From OFTM10 sp964344055 (GTDB lineage Bacteria; Actinomycetota; Acidimicrobiia; Acidimicrobiales; Aldehydirespiratoraceae): DNA of 64,000 nt. Positions 40,910-50,514 of this stretch are shown one piece after another; the stretch's first letter is position 1; every line of letters starts with the position of its first letter. The notes below the pieces were generated by a model, which had not been told where the DNA came from, searched no databases, and saw nothing but the letters and a program-made list of their open reading frames with translations. The stretch spans positions 84,388 to 148,387 of the forward strand of contig CAYFLT010000003.1 in the NCBI GenBank assembly GCA_964344055.1, written 5' to 3'. Made by a program: the position numbers and the translations under genes.

Positions 40910-42258
40910 TAGCGACGCTGGGCCGGTTCGGCCTGGGGATGCTCGCGAGCCTCGCCAGCCTCGTGTTGTATCGGCTCCTGTGGCGGACACCCCAACGGTT
41001 CGTCGGGATCCGCTTCCTGGTGGCCCTGCTCCCTCTTGCCATGTTGGTGTCCTCGGGTCTCATGCCGCAGGGCAGATGGAAATGGCTCTTCATCCTCGCC
41101 TTCGGGGCGGTTCTGACCATTGCCGTTCTTCGCTACACCCGTCCCTGGGGCAGCGCGAGATACAACCCTGACGCCGGGAAGGAACGCCGAAGCCCGATCA
41201 ACCTCACAGGCGACCGCGGCGTCGAACTCGTCGATGTGATCGATGCCCAGTTCCAGGGTTCCACCCGACCCGCACCGGACGGGGCGCAGCCCCGGCCGGG
41301 ACGTTGCGCCCATGCCCATGGGACCGGCGTCGCCGCGACGTTCACACCAACCCCGGAGGCGGCCTCCCTCACGTCGGCCCCGATATTCCAGCCGGGCCGG
41401 TGGAAGGCGTACGTGAGGTTCTCGAACTCCGACAGCCGAACCACCCGTCAAGACTCACAGCCGGACGTCCATGGCATGACCGTCCGAATCACCGTGCCGG
41501 CCACCGAACAGAAGACGAGCAGCCGCGACGTCGCCGTCGACTTCGTGTCCATCGACATCGACCGGTTCATCGCAGCCGATATGGACAGCTTCGTCGCCGT
41601 GACCCGGGCCATCACCCAGCTACAGACTCCAGGGCGACACCTCCTCGAGCGGCTGACAGGACTGGGGTGGTTGATCGTGCACACCGCCGTCGGCCGCACA
41701 TCACCCGTCGCGTTGCGCCAGACATCGAGACCCCAGAGGTACACCGACCAGACCTACCACGGTGTCCACACCTTCTGGTGGTCGAAGGATGGGGTGCGCC
41801 GCCCGGTCCGCTACCGCTGGGTCCCGGATGTCGAACGAGAAGCCTGGTACAAGCTGCTGCCATCGATGGTGGGGGGTTCGGTTCTGGGAATCTTCCGGTT
41901 CGGAAGGGCGCTCCTCGTCGGTCCACCCGACCCCAAGACGTCCAAGGACCTCGACGACGCAATCCGCAAGTGGCCTCTTCCTGCATATCGCCTCGAGGTC
42001 GTCCATGGCGACCGTCTCCCCGATTGGCGTCTGAACAACGCACTGCTGCCCTACCCGAAACGGAGCAACTCGACGGTTGTGGGGAGACTCGACTTCAGTC
42101 CGAACTCGATGCAGAGCCTCGACGCCTGGGCTTTCTCTCCGATCAACGTGTGCGAGGGAATCGACCCCTCCGACGACGAGATCCTCGCTGCTCGGTTGGC
42201 CGCCTATCCCGTATCGGTCGAGCGCCGTCTCGCCGCGAAGCAGGTGTCGAAGCCATGA
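40906..42258 (+). CDS. Membrane-anchored catalase-family heme protein
   Basis: A 450-aa protein. Two or three N-terminal membrane helices (about 1-85) precede a catalase-like core. The distal His region is RCAHAHGTGVAATF (H136, where classical catalases read VHAKGAG), then YVRFSNSDS and DVHGMTVRI. The proximal heme Tyr is likely Y434 in the R-x3-Y motif ARLAAY. Short size and lack of later catalase domains fit the small catalase-related group, some of which act on fatty-acid hydroperoxides rather than hydrogen peroxide; the substrate here is unknown. Start GTG after GGGGG. Its stop overlaps the next gene (ATGA). Confidence 0.8.
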   Translation: MIATLGRFGLGMLASLASLVLYRLLWRTPQRFVGIRFLVALLPLAMLVSSGLMPQGRWKWLFILAFGAVLTIAVLRYTRPWGSARYNPDAGKERRSPINLTGDRGVELVDVIDAQFQGSTRPAPDGAQPRPGRCAHAHGTGVAATFTPTPEAASLTSAPIFQPGRWKAYVRFSNSDSRTTRQDSQPDVHGMTVRITVPATEQKTSSRDVAVDFVSIDIDRFIAADMDSFVAVTRAITQLQTPGRHLLERLTGLGWLIVHTAVGRTSPVALRQTSRPQRYTDQTYHGVHTFWWSKDGVRRPVRYRWVPDVEREAWYKLLPSMVGGSVLGIFRFGRALLVGPPDPKTSKDLDDAIRKWPLPAYRLEVVHGDRLPDWRLNNALLPYPKRSNSTVVGRLDFSPNSMQSLDAWAFSPINVCEGIDPSDDEILAARLAAYPVSVERRLAAKQVSKP

Positions 42259-45200
42259 GTCGCTCGCTGCAGGTGCTGCTGTTGTGGGACCTCTCGGGTT
42301 CGACGCGTACCCGTCAGGAGCTCGGTGAGCCGACGTATCGCCGCCTCGTCGACACCATCGGCGACATCGTGTCGTCGGCCGCCGCCCTGCACGACGGCGT
42401 GACCTTCGGCGAGGACGCTCAGGGGGACGGCGGTTGGGCTCGCTTCCCGAGCGCCCACGGCGCGCTGAGCGCGGCAGTGGATCTGCAGCGACGAGCGCAG
42501 CGGGTCACCGAGTTCGGCGACCGGCCCCGACTGCGAGTGGCGCTGGCGGCCAGCGACCTGGAGCACGACGCCGTCACCGACCGGCACCTCGGCCCCGCGT
42601 TCGCGGTCGCCAGCCGCATCGAGAGCCTTGCTGGTTCAGAGCTCGACCTCGACGAGACGATCCTGTGCCAAGACGTCGTCAAACGACTCGCCGACGGCTG
42701 GGATCGCACCGAAATGCGCTTCGTCGACGACTTCGAACTCCGAGGGGTGAATGACCCGGTAGGGGTCTATGCCGTCGACTGGTCCCGCTCCCCCATCGCC
42801 GAGGCGCTCGGCCTCCCCGAGCCGCTCGCCACCGCCACCGACGCGTCGTTCGTCGGCCGGACCGAGCAACTCGAGGCACTGGAACGATGGTGGGAATGGT
42901 CTTCGATCGGGCGGGCCGGAGCGGTGCTCGTCGAGGCCGACGCCGGCTTCGGCAAGACGCGCCTATGCGCCGAGTTCGCCGCCCGGGTGCGTGCCGAAGG
43001 TGGAGCGGTCCTCTACGGCCGCTGTGACCAGCGCGGATCGTCGCCGTTCCAGCCCTTCGTCACCGCCCTCCGATCGTTCCTTCCCGTGTCGACCGACGTG
43101 GCGAAGGACGTCGGGCCGTCGGCGCGAGAGCTCGTGCGCCTCGTCCCGGAGCTGGCGGATCGATTGCCCATGACCGATGCCGTCCCCTCGCCATCGCCCG
43201 ACCAACAGAGCATCCAGTCGGCCATCGCGGCCTGGCTCGGCCGCCTCGCCTCCGACGCACCGACACTGATGGTCCTCGACGATCTGGCTTGGGCAACCGA
43301 CGAAACGATCGAATCGGTCGACGCGATCATCCGATCCCTCCAGAACAGCCCGCTCCTCCTCGTTCTCACCCAGCGGCCTCGAGAAAGCGGTCCGGATCAC
43401 CGGGCCCGGATCGCCGCGCTCACCACCGACGCGGCGCCCGCCGAAGGGCGGCCGGCATCGATCACACTCGAGCCACTCGATCCCGACGAGGTCCGGCGGC
43501 TGGCGCTGGATCTCACCGCCGCGCCGGTCGAAGACCCCGAACTGCTCGACACCCTGCTCACTGTCTCCGGCGGTCGACCGCTCTACGTCCAGGAGCTGCT
43601 CCGGGGCAGTCGCGACGGACGCCTGCTCGACCTCCGTGGTCGACTCCCGGGATCGTTCGAGAGCTCCATCGCCAGCCGCCTCGCGGACATGTCCACCACC
43701 ACGAGGCGGGTGCTGCGGACCGCGTGCGTGGCCGGGGTGACCGTCGTTCGCGAAGTCCTCTACGCAGCCCATCGGGATCTTCCGAGAGACACCGTGACGA
43801 CCGCACTGGTGGAAGCGGAGCGCGGCGGGATCATTCGAGTCAGTGGGCCCGAAACCGTCGAGTTCGCCCACGCCCTCCTCCACGAGATCGTCACCCAGGA
43901 GCTCGGCCCGACCGGAGCAGAGCTGCCCGAAGAACACCGGCAGGTCGCCGACGCCATCGAGTCTGTTCACGGTCGATACGTCGACGAGCATCTCGAGCAA
44001 CTCGCCGGTCACTACGAACAAGCCGGTGACTCCCGCGCGGCAGCCGAGCTCTACCGGCGCGCCGCCGACCGGGCCAAGAGCTCCCTCGCCCACACCGAGG
44101 CGGTTCGCCTTCTTGGTCGGGCCATCGAAGTCCATCGAAGTGGAGACCCGGCGGTCCAGGCCGAGCTCCACATCGAACTCGGCCAAGCCGAGAAGCGTGC
44201 AGGGCTCGGGGGCGCTCGCGACACGCTCAGCTCGGCCTACAACCACGCCCAGGCCGTGAGCGACCCCGAGCTCTCCTGGGCGCTGTCACGCACCGCCCTA
44301 CTCGCCGATTATCGGGGGATCTTCAACTTCGTCGGCCAGATCGACATGCAGCGGGTCCGCCGCCTCCGGGCGTGCATCGCCGACGCCCCGAGCGAGGAGC
44401 TGGACTCTCGCGCCCGACTCATCGGCCAGCTCGCGGTGGAGCTCACGGTCGGCCAGGACCGGGAGCAACGCGAGGATCTGGTGAGCGAAGCGCTCGAGCT
44501 GGCCGAAGCATGTGGGAACCCCGTGACATTGGCCCGCGCTCGCGCCCAGTACATGCACACGATGTGGCACCCCGACGGACTGGCGGAGCGCATCCGCGTG
44601 GGCCGGGAACTCCGCCGTCATCCGGAGGGCCTCGAACGACAGGGCATCCAGCTCGAGGCGATCACCGCCTATCTGCAGGCGTGCCGGGAACACGGCGACT
44701 TCCAGGAGGCGAACCGCCTTCTCGACGAGCTGACCGAACTCGCTGCAGAGCTGAAGCAGCCGACCACGATCGGCTTCGCCCGTCTGCGCCAGTCGGCCGC
44801 CGCGTCGATGGCCGGCCGGCTGGAGGAAGGCGCCCGATTCGCAGACGAGTTCCTGGCGGCCTCGTTGGAAGCGAACCAACCCGATGCGATCCCGTTCGCG
44901 GCGGGGCTGCAGTTCCACGTGGCGCTCCACGACGGGTCACTGGCCGACCGGGTCGACGAACTGCGCCAGGTGGCCGACGCCCTGCCCGAGATGTTCGTCT
45001 TCCGAGCGGCACACGCGTTCGCGCTGGCAGAAATCGGACGCGTCGACGACGCCCGTGAACCCCTCAGTCGGGTGATGCGTTCCCTCGACGACATCCGATT
45101 CGACCTCAACTGGCTACTGACCCTCTCGTTCGCCACCGCGGCCGCAGCTCGAATCGGCGACCACGACTCACTCACCGTCCTTCGAGAGCTGATCTCGCCG

Positions 45201-45536
45201 TACGCCGACCAATACGTCGACATCGGCACCGTGTTCCTCGGGCGGGCGGCCCACTACGTGGCGCTCGCCGATCTGGCCTTGGGCGATCGCGAGCGCGGCA
45301 CCACTGCCCTCCGCGAGCTGGTGGAGGACTATTACCGAATCGACGCGGTCCCGATGGCGGTCCGCGCCAGCATCGACTTCGCCCGCGCCTTCGACGGCAC
45401 CTCGCCGAGCATCGAGGCCCGCCAGTTGCTCGACCGGGCCGACGACGCCGCCCGAGACCGAAACCTCGAGGGGCTCCGGTCGACCATCGCCACCGAACTC
45501 GATCGGGTCTGGGCCCTACAGCAGGCGACCCGATGA
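42255..45536 (+). CDS. Cyclase-homology / AAA ATPase / TPR signalling protein
   Basis: A 1093-aa cytoplasmic multidomain protein. An N-terminal class III nucleotide cyclase fold has both metal Asp (D12 in LWDLSGST, D58 in AQGDGGWARF). However, the catalytic Asn of the usual VNxAAR motif is Ala (A117 in GPAFAVASR), so it may bind rather than make cyclic nucleotide. A STAND/AAA-type ATPase follows with Walker A EADAGFGKTRL and Walker B LMVLDDLAWA. The C-terminal half is TPR-like helical repeats. No DNA-binding domain is evident. It is coupled to the catalase gene and the next gene by ATGA overlaps, so it probably senses or controls that system. Confidence 0.85.
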   Translation: MSRSLQVLLLWDLSGSTRTRQELGEPTYRRLVDTIGDIVSSAAALHDGVTFGEDAQGDGGWARFPSAHGALSAAVDLQRRAQRVTEFGDRPRLRVALAASDLEHDAVTDRHLGPAFAVASRIESLAGSELDLDETILCQDVVKRLADGWDRTEMRFVDDFELRGVNDPVGVYAVDWSRSPIAEALGLPEPLATATDASFVGRTEQLEALERWWEWSSIGRAGAVLVEADAGFGKTRLCAEFAARVRAEGGAVLYGRCDQRGSSPFQPFVTALRSFLPVSTDVAKDVGPSARELVRLVPELADRLPMTDAVPSPSPDQQSIQSAIAAWLGRLASDAPTLMVLDDLAWATDETIESVDAIIRSLQNSPLLLVLTQRPRESGPDHRARIAALTTDAAPAEGRPASITLEPLDPDEVRRLALDLTAAPVEDPELLDTLLTVSGGRPLYVQELLRGSRDGRLLDLRGRLPGSFESSIASRLADMSTTTRRVLRTACVAGVTVVREVLYAAHRDLPRDTVTTALVEAERGGIIRVSGPETVEFAHALLHEIVTQELGPTGAELPEEHRQVADAIESVHGRYVDEHLEQLAGHYEQAGDSRAAAELYRRAADRAKSSLAHTEAVRLLGRAIEVHRSGDPAVQAELHIELGQAEKRAGLGGARDTLSSAYNHAQAVSDPELSWALSRTALLADYRGIFNFVGQIDMQRVRRLRACIADAPSEELDSRARLIGQLAVELTVGQDREQREDLVSEALELAEACGNPVTLARARAQYMHTMWHPDGLAERIRVGRELRRHPEGLERQGIQLEAITAYLQACREHGDFQEANRLLDELTELAAELKQPTTIGFARLRQSAAASMAGRLEEGARFADEFLAASLEANQPDAIPFAAGLQFHVALHDGSLADRVDELRQVADALPEMFVFRAAHAFALAEIGRVDDAREPLSRVMRSLDDIRFDLNWLLTLSFATAAAARIGDHDSLTVLRELISPYADQYVDIGTVFLGRAAHYVALADLALGDRERGTTALRELVEDYYRIDAVPMAVRASIDFARAFDGTSPSIEARQLLDRADDAARDRNLEGLRSTIATELDRVWALQQATR

Positions 45537-46462
45537 GCCCCCTGACCGACACGGCTCTGGCGCTGGTGTTCGTCCTGTTCGTGGTCTCTTCGACCTCGTC
45601 CGCGGTGCTGGAGGGAATCCGGAAGCTGTTCCAGCGTCGTGCGGTCACACTCCACCACTCGATCGGACTTCTCCTCGATGGCACGGAACACCCGGATCCG
45701 GCCAGCCGAACGGCAGCGGTCTACCGCACACCTCACATCCGTCACCTGGTCGACCCCAAGCACCTGTCCCGATTCGACGGACGAGAGCAATGGGGTCGTC
45801 GCCGCCGCGGGGAGGAACACCTCCACGAGCACTACGGGCCCGACCACATTCCCAGCGATGCCTTCGCCCTTGCGCTCCGAGACGCGTTTCCCGACCGGTC
45901 GAAGCTGCCGAGCTCATTGCGCGTTCAACTCTCCGGCAATCCCGACCGGGCCGACGAGGCCGACCGAAAGGTGGATCTCGCCGCCGACGCCGCCTGGTTC
46001 GAGCGCAGCATGGAGGTCGTCAGCCGGCGGTACAAGCGCGAGAGCCGTCGATGGCTGTTCGTGGTCGGGCTGGCCGCAGCGGTGCTCGGCAACATCAGCC
46101 TGCTGACAGTGGCGGACGTGGTCTGGAACGATGAAACCAGCCGGGCGGCCCTCGTCGCAGAGGCCGAGGCCGTCTGTGGTGGCGCCGATGCGACAGAGGC
46201 CTCCTGCAGTGAGGCCGTGGCCGGGGTCGAAGACGGAGTGCGCTCCCCGATCGGCTGGCAGTGTCACGGGATGGAGAAGGGATCGGCCGGGGAGGCCGAC
46301 TGGACCTGGTGCAGCCCCTGGTCGAGGCTCGGCGAGTTCTCCGGCTCGGACTGGACTGCCTCGATCATCGGCTGGTTGCTCACGGGCCTCGGGACCGCCC
46401 TCGGCGCTCCCTTCTGGTACGAGCTGCTGCGAACCCTGCTGGCCCGCCGAGCTCGGTCGTAG
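45533..46462 (+). CDS. Three-helix membrane protein, function unknown
   Basis: A 309-aa protein. An N-terminal helix (about 7-27) is followed by SSAVLEGIRKLFQRRAVTL, a soluble region containing PSDAFALALRDAFPDRSK, a second helix (about 173-195), a cysteine-containing loop (C221, C230, C246 and C259 approximately) and a C-terminal helix in GWLLTGLGTALGAPFWYELL. This architecture recurs in bacterial proteins of unknown role. The four cysteines in the loop could form disulfides if it is outside the membrane. It overlaps the cyclase/ATPase gene by 4 nt and ends 2 nt before the convergent rip1 stop. Confidence 0.7.
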   Translation: MSPLTDTALALVFVLFVVSSTSSAVLEGIRKLFQRRAVTLHHSIGLLLDGTEHPDPASRTAAVYRTPHIRHLVDPKHLSRFDGREQWGRRRRGEEHLHEHYGPDHIPSDAFALALRDAFPDRSKLPSSLRVQLSGNPDRADEADRKVDLAADAAWFERSMEVVSRRYKRESRRWLFVVGLAAAVLGNISLLTVADVVWNDETSRAALVAEAEAVCGGADATEASCSEAVAGVEDGVRSPIGWQCHGMEKGSAGEADWTWCSPWSRLGEFSGSDWTASIIGWLLTGLGTALGAPFWYELLRTLLARRARS

Positions 46463-46464
46463 CG

Positions 46465-47934
46465 CTAGCCGAGGTCGATCGGATCGATGATGTCGCGCAC
46501 CAACGCGAACATGCCGATCACCATCAACACCGCGAACACGGCGTAGGTGAGCGGGAGGAGTCGGGCGTAGTCGACCTCGTGTCGCCGTCCGCCGATCGAA
46601 CGGATTCGCTCGTAGATCGCCACGGCCACATGGCCACCGTCGAGCGGCGGGAGCGGGACCATGTTGAACACGCCCACGAATACGTTCAGTGCCGCGAGGA
46701 AGAAGATGACGCCGTCGAGATCGAAGCTGGCACCCGCTCGGGCCGCGCCGTAGATCGACAGGATCCGGTCCTCGTCGGGATTGCGGATGTCGAGGGCACG
46801 GCTGGCGATCTCGCGATCCTCGGCCACGGCCGTCTCGGTGGTGAGATCAGTTCCGCCGTCGACGGTGTCGGTGAGAAAGTTCGAAAGGGTGCCTGGGGTG
46901 AAGAACCGGATCAGTCCCGTGGTGGCGTCCTTGGTGAGGCTCGCGAACTCGGTGACGGCCCGGGAGGTTCCGCCGATCACACCCAGCGTCTCGGTCGCCG
47001 GATCCTGGCTCACACCGAAGAAGCCGGTGGTGGCGTCCTCGGCCGGGGCCAGTTCGTCCACCACGACGCCCAGCATCACGCGGGGGAACCGCTCGTGGGC
47101 GGGGTCGACCACCATCTCCAGCGGCTCCCCGAGCCGGTGTTCGGTCTCGGCGACGACATCGGCCCAGGAAAAGACCTCGACTCCCTCGATGGCGAGGATG
47201 CGGTCCCGCGGAATGAGGCCGCGGAACCCCTCCGCTCCCTCCCGGGTGAGCCTCGCCCCGAGGATGGTCGATTCGGTGAAGATCTCGCCGTCCCGCTCCC
47301 AGACGACCTCGACCTCCTGGCCGCCTCGCACTTCGACCAGACCCCCGAACTGCACGAAGTCCTCGATGGCTTCGCCGTCGATGGAGATGATCTGATCGCC
47401 GACCTCCAGGTCGAGCGCCGCCGCGGCCGAGGCGTCGGAGATCGAACCGATCGTCCAGCTGCCGTCGTCCTTGCCCACTCCGTAGGTCGTCACCAGGATG
47501 AAGATGAGCACGATGGCCATCAGGAAGTGCATGGCCGAGCCGGCGGAGACCACCATGAGCTTCCGTGGGAACGACTTCACCCGGTAGGCCCGGTCCTCGT
47601 CGCCCGGCTCGACCTCGTCGAGGTTGTTCATCCCGATGATCCGGACGTACGCGCCGGCCGGGATGGCTTTCACCCCGTACTCGGTCTCGCCCTTGCGGAA
47701 CGACCAGAGCCGGGGCCCGAAGCCGATGAAGAACTCGGTGACCTTCATCCCCGCCCACTTGGCGGTGACGTAGTGCCCGAGTTCGTGCATGAAGATCATG
47801 AAGATGATCGCGACGACGATCAACGCCCAGTTCCAGCCCGCCAGGAAGCCGAGGGCGAGAACCGCTCCGATCAGCAGGGCGAGACCGGTGAAGTCGTTGG
47901 TGGTTTCGTCCGCCCGCCGGCTGGGGTCACGCAT
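46465..47934 (-). CDS. rip1: Site-2 intramembrane zinc protease (M50, RseP/Rip1 type)
   Basis: A 489-aa membrane protease that cuts anti-sigma factors and other membrane proteins. The zinc motif HELGH (H50, E51, H54) lies in the second hydrophobic segment. PDZ-like sequence follows in the middle (LEVGDQIISIDGEAIEDFV). The second active-site motif PLPPLDGGH is near the C-terminus with the final helices. It is longer than typical because of a polar insert between PDZ and LDGG. The start overlaps the dxr end by 8 nt, the conserved actinobacterial pairing. Confidence 0.94.
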   Translation of the reverse strand: MRDPSRRADETTNDFTGLALLIGAVLALGFLAGWNWALIVVAIIFMIFMHELGHYVTAKWAGMKVTEFFIGFGPRLWSFRKGETEYGVKAIPAGAYVRIIGMNNLDEVEPGDEDRAYRVKSFPRKLMVVSAGSAMHFLMAIVLIFILVTTYGVGKDDGSWTIGSISDASAAAALDLEVGDQIISIDGEAIEDFVQFGGLVEVRGGQEVEVVWERDGEIFTESTILGARLTREGAEGFRGLIPRDRILAIEGVEVFSWADVVAETEHRLGEPLEMVVDPAHERFPRVMLGVVVDELAPAEDATTGFFGVSQDPATETLGVIGGTSRAVTEFASLTKDATTGLIRFFTPGTLSNFLTDTVDGGTDLTTETAVAEDREIASRALDIRNPDEDRILSIYGAARAGASFDLDGVIFFLAALNVFVGVFNMVPLPPLDGGHVAVAIYERIRSIGGRRHEVDYARLLPLTYAVFAVLMVIGMFALVRDIIDPIDLG

Positions 47935-49105
47935 GGATCTTCCTCGTGATCATGGCTGAGGCTGCCTCTCGGGCCTGTCGGTCGACGTCGAGCACCGCGT
48001 CGACATCCGCGGCCGGTGTGCCGGGCCAGTCCTGGAGCAACGCATCGAGCACCTCGGGAATGTCGACCCATCGGATCTGACCCTTGAGGAACGAATCGAC
48101 CGCCACCTCGTTGGCCGCGCTGAGCCAAGCGGGTGCGGTCTCACCTGCTCGACCCGCGGCATAGGCCAGGTCGAGGCACGGGAAAGCATCCAGATCCGGC
48201 GGTTGGAAGTCGAGTCGCGAGAGCTCGGTCCAGTCGATGGCGCCATACGGCACTTCCAATCGGTCGGGAAACGCCAATGCGTAGCCAATACACAGACGCA
48301 TGTCGGGCATCGACAGCTGAGCGATCGTGGCCCCATCGGTGTAGGTCACCATCGAATGCACCACCGATTGGGGATGGACCACGACATCGATCTGGTCGAA
48401 CGAGATCCCGAACAGCTCGTGGGCCTCGATGACCTCGAGGCCCTTGTTCATCAGCGTGCTGGAATCGATCGTGATCTTCGGCCCCATCGACCAGGTGGGG
48501 TGGGCCAGGGCGTCCTCGATGGTGACCGACTCGAGATCGGCGCGGGAGCGCCCTCGAAACGGGCCTCCGCTGGCCGTCAGGACGATGCGGTGGACCCGAT
48601 CCGTGGCCTCGATCTTGTCGCTGATCTCGTTCGCGCGGAGGCACTGGTGAACAGCACAGTGTTCGGAATCGACCGGCACCAGCTCCGCGCCAGGGGTGGA
48701 CCACGCGCGCTGCACGACCGGGCCGGCCGCGATCAACGACTCCTTGTTCGCCAACCCGAGACGCTTGCCGGCGTGCAGGGTGGCCAGCGTCACCGACAAG
48801 CCTGCGAACCCCACGACGCCGTTGATCACCGTGTCGGCAGTGAGGGCCGCGTCCGCCAGGGCGTCGGAACCAGTTAGCACCTCGACCCCCGAGGGGACCC
48901 GGTCACGCACCTCCTCCGCCGCTGCCGCGTCGGCCACGGCCACCACCTCTGGGCGGAACTCCTCGGCCTGGGCCACCACCACATCTACCGACGAGGAGAC
49001 CCCGAGGGCCGACACGCGATACCGATCCGGCTCCGCGCGGATGATGTCGAGTGTCTGGGTCCCGATGGAACCCGAGGAACCGAGTACGGCGACCGCTGAA
49101 GTCAC
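47927..49105 (-). CDS. dxr: 1-deoxy-D-xylulose 5-phosphate reductoisomerase
   Basis: A 392-aa NADPH enzyme committing carbon to the MEP isoprenoid pathway. Motifs: VAVLGSSGSIGTQTLDII (nucleotide fold), LANKESLIAAG, VDSEHCAVHQCL, LTASGGPFRG and WSMGPKITIDSSTLMNKGLE. The GTG at 49105 is chosen as the start: homology begins there and a -10-like box lies 8 nt upstream. It pairs with rip1 by an 8-nt overlap. Confidence 0.95.
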   Translation of the reverse strand: MTSAVAVLGSSGSIGTQTLDIIRAEPDRYRVSALGVSSSVDVVVAQAEEFRPEVVAVADAAAAEEVRDRVPSGVEVLTGSDALADAALTADTVINGVVGFAGLSVTLATLHAGKRLGLANKESLIAAGPVVQRAWSTPGAELVPVDSEHCAVHQCLRANEISDKIEATDRVHRIVLTASGGPFRGRSRADLESVTIEDALAHPTWSMGPKITIDSSTLMNKGLEVIEAHELFGISFDQIDVVVHPQSVVHSMVTYTDGATIAQLSMPDMRLCIGYALAFPDRLEVPYGAIDWTELSRLDFQPPDLDAFPCLDLAYAAGRAGETAPAWLSAANEVAVDSFLKGQIRWVDIPEVLDALLQDWPGTPAADVDAVLDVDRQAREAASAMITRKIHA

Positions 49106-49112
49106 GCCTGGC

Positions 49113-49118
49113 ACGCTA
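49113..49118 (-). promoter_or_regulatory. Putative -10 box of dxr (near-leaderless)
   Basis: TAGCGT on the minus strand predicts +1 at 49106, one base before the GTG at 49105. Confidence 0.4.
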
Positions 49119-49184
49119 GGCCGCTTCGGCCCGGTAGACGACGCGGGTCGTCTCGCGACCATGCAGCCGAAGATCAGGCGTTGA

Positions 49185-50486
49185 TCAGGTGTAGATGACG
49201 GCGTTGGCGACGTACCACGTCGTGGGGAGCACGAACAGGAGCCCGTCGAAGCGATCCAGGAGGCCGCCGTGCCCCGGAAGGATCGAACCCATGTCCTTGA
49301 TGCCCAGATCGCGCTTGATGAGCGACTCGGCCAGATCCCCGATCGGCGCCGCCAGCGCGACGGCGATCCCCAGGAGCAGGGCGGCACCAGTGCCTCCGCC
49401 GGCTTCGGCGACTGCGATCGGGGCCGGCTTGCCGACCACCGCCCCCATCACCAGAGCCGCGGCGACCGTGGCCACCATTCCGCCGACCAGTCCCTCGAGG
49501 GTCTTGTTCGGGCTGGCCGTCGACAGCGGAGTCCGTCCCAGCGTGCGACCGATGGCGAGCCCTCCAACGTCGTAGGCGACCGTCAGCACGATGGCGGCAG
49601 TGAGCAGGCCGGTGCCGTCACGGTCGATCGAGAGCAGGAGCGCAGCGAAGGACCCGAGCAGGCCGATGTGGATGATGCCGAGCATCGTCGAACCGAGCCC
49701 ACGCATCACGCCGTCGTGGCTCACCCCCATGAGGTACCAGAGGGCACCGAAGATCACCGAGAGGGCCAGGACGAGGGTCATGGCCGCCTCGCCCCGCCAG
49801 TACACAGCCACCGGCATGGCGACCACGGCGGTCAACCCGAGCAGCACCGCGGGCTGATGACCGGCCACCCGCACGGCGTTGTAGAACTCGACCGCGGCCA
49901 GTCCGAGGAAGATCGTCACCACCGCCAGCGCCGCGGCCGGACCGACCGCCATGGCGGCGAGGATCAACGCAGCCAGGCCGACGCCGACGACCACTGCCAT
50001 CGGCATGTCGCGGTCGCCGCCGGTCCCGGCGACGGTACCGAGCTGGGCCGCAATGGAAGGCTCGTCGGTTGCCTCCACCGGAACGCCGAGCCGAGGCGGC
50101 TTCGCCTGATCATCGAACCCGAAGAAGTCGTCGGCGGCCGCATCGCTGGCACCGATGGCGACCGCCGGCTCCTCGGTCGGCGCCGGCTCATCGTCGGCCC
50201 ACACCGGGGTCGAGTTTCCGCCGGACCACGCCGCGAGCTCGTCGGGCTCCGCCTCGGAGAGCACCGGCTCGGGGGACGGATCGAACGTCACGGCATCCGC
50301 GGTGCCGCCCACCTGAGGGACGGCCCCAGTGGCGGGTTCGCTCCAATGCGGTACGGCGTCGTCGTCATCATCGAAGGACATGTCGTCGTCGCCGAACACA
50401 GAGCGGCCCGGCGCGGCGAAGTCGTCGTCGGGCAGGTCGCCCTCGACTACTCGAAAGCCCTCGAAGTCGTTGGAATCGTCGGTCAC
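49185..50486 (-). CDS. cdsA: Phosphatidate cytidylyltransferase with acidic N-terminal extension
   Basis: A 433-aa membrane enzyme making CDP-diacylglycerol for phospholipid synthesis. The C-terminal signature is present: SPNKTLEGLVGG ... GDLAESLIKRDLGIKDMGSI, then PGHGGLLDRFDG. About eight hydrophobic helices follow a long, Asp/Glu-rich cytoplasmic extension (first ~170 residues) not needed for catalysis. The start GTG at 50486 has GGAAGGG 7 nt upstream. Confidence 0.93.
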   Translation of the reverse strand: MTDDSNDFEGFRVVEGDLPDDDFAAPGRSVFGDDDMSFDDDDDAVPHWSEPATGAVPQVGGTADAVTFDPSPEPVLSEAEPDELAAWSGGNSTPVWADDEPAPTEEPAVAIGASDAAADDFFGFDDQAKPPRLGVPVEATDEPSIAAQLGTVAGTGGDRDMPMAVVVGVGLAALILAAMAVGPAAALAVVTIFLGLAAVEFYNAVRVAGHQPAVLLGLTAVVAMPVAVYWRGEAAMTLVLALSVIFGALWYLMGVSHDGVMRGLGSTMLGIIHIGLLGSFAALLLSIDRDGTGLLTAAIVLTVAYDVGGLAIGRTLGRTPLSTASPNKTLEGLVGGMVATVAAALVMGAVVGKPAPIAVAEAGGGTGAALLLGIAVALAAPIGDLAESLIKRDLGIKDMGSILPGHGGLLDRFDGLLFVLPTTWYVANAVIYT

Positions 50487-50514
50487 GGATTCGCCCTTCC
50501 GATGCTGGTCGAGG

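Noticed and set aside
46261..47949. 562-codon plus-strand frame opposite rip1
   Set aside because: Asp/His/Arg-rich shadow of an intact site-2 protease gene.
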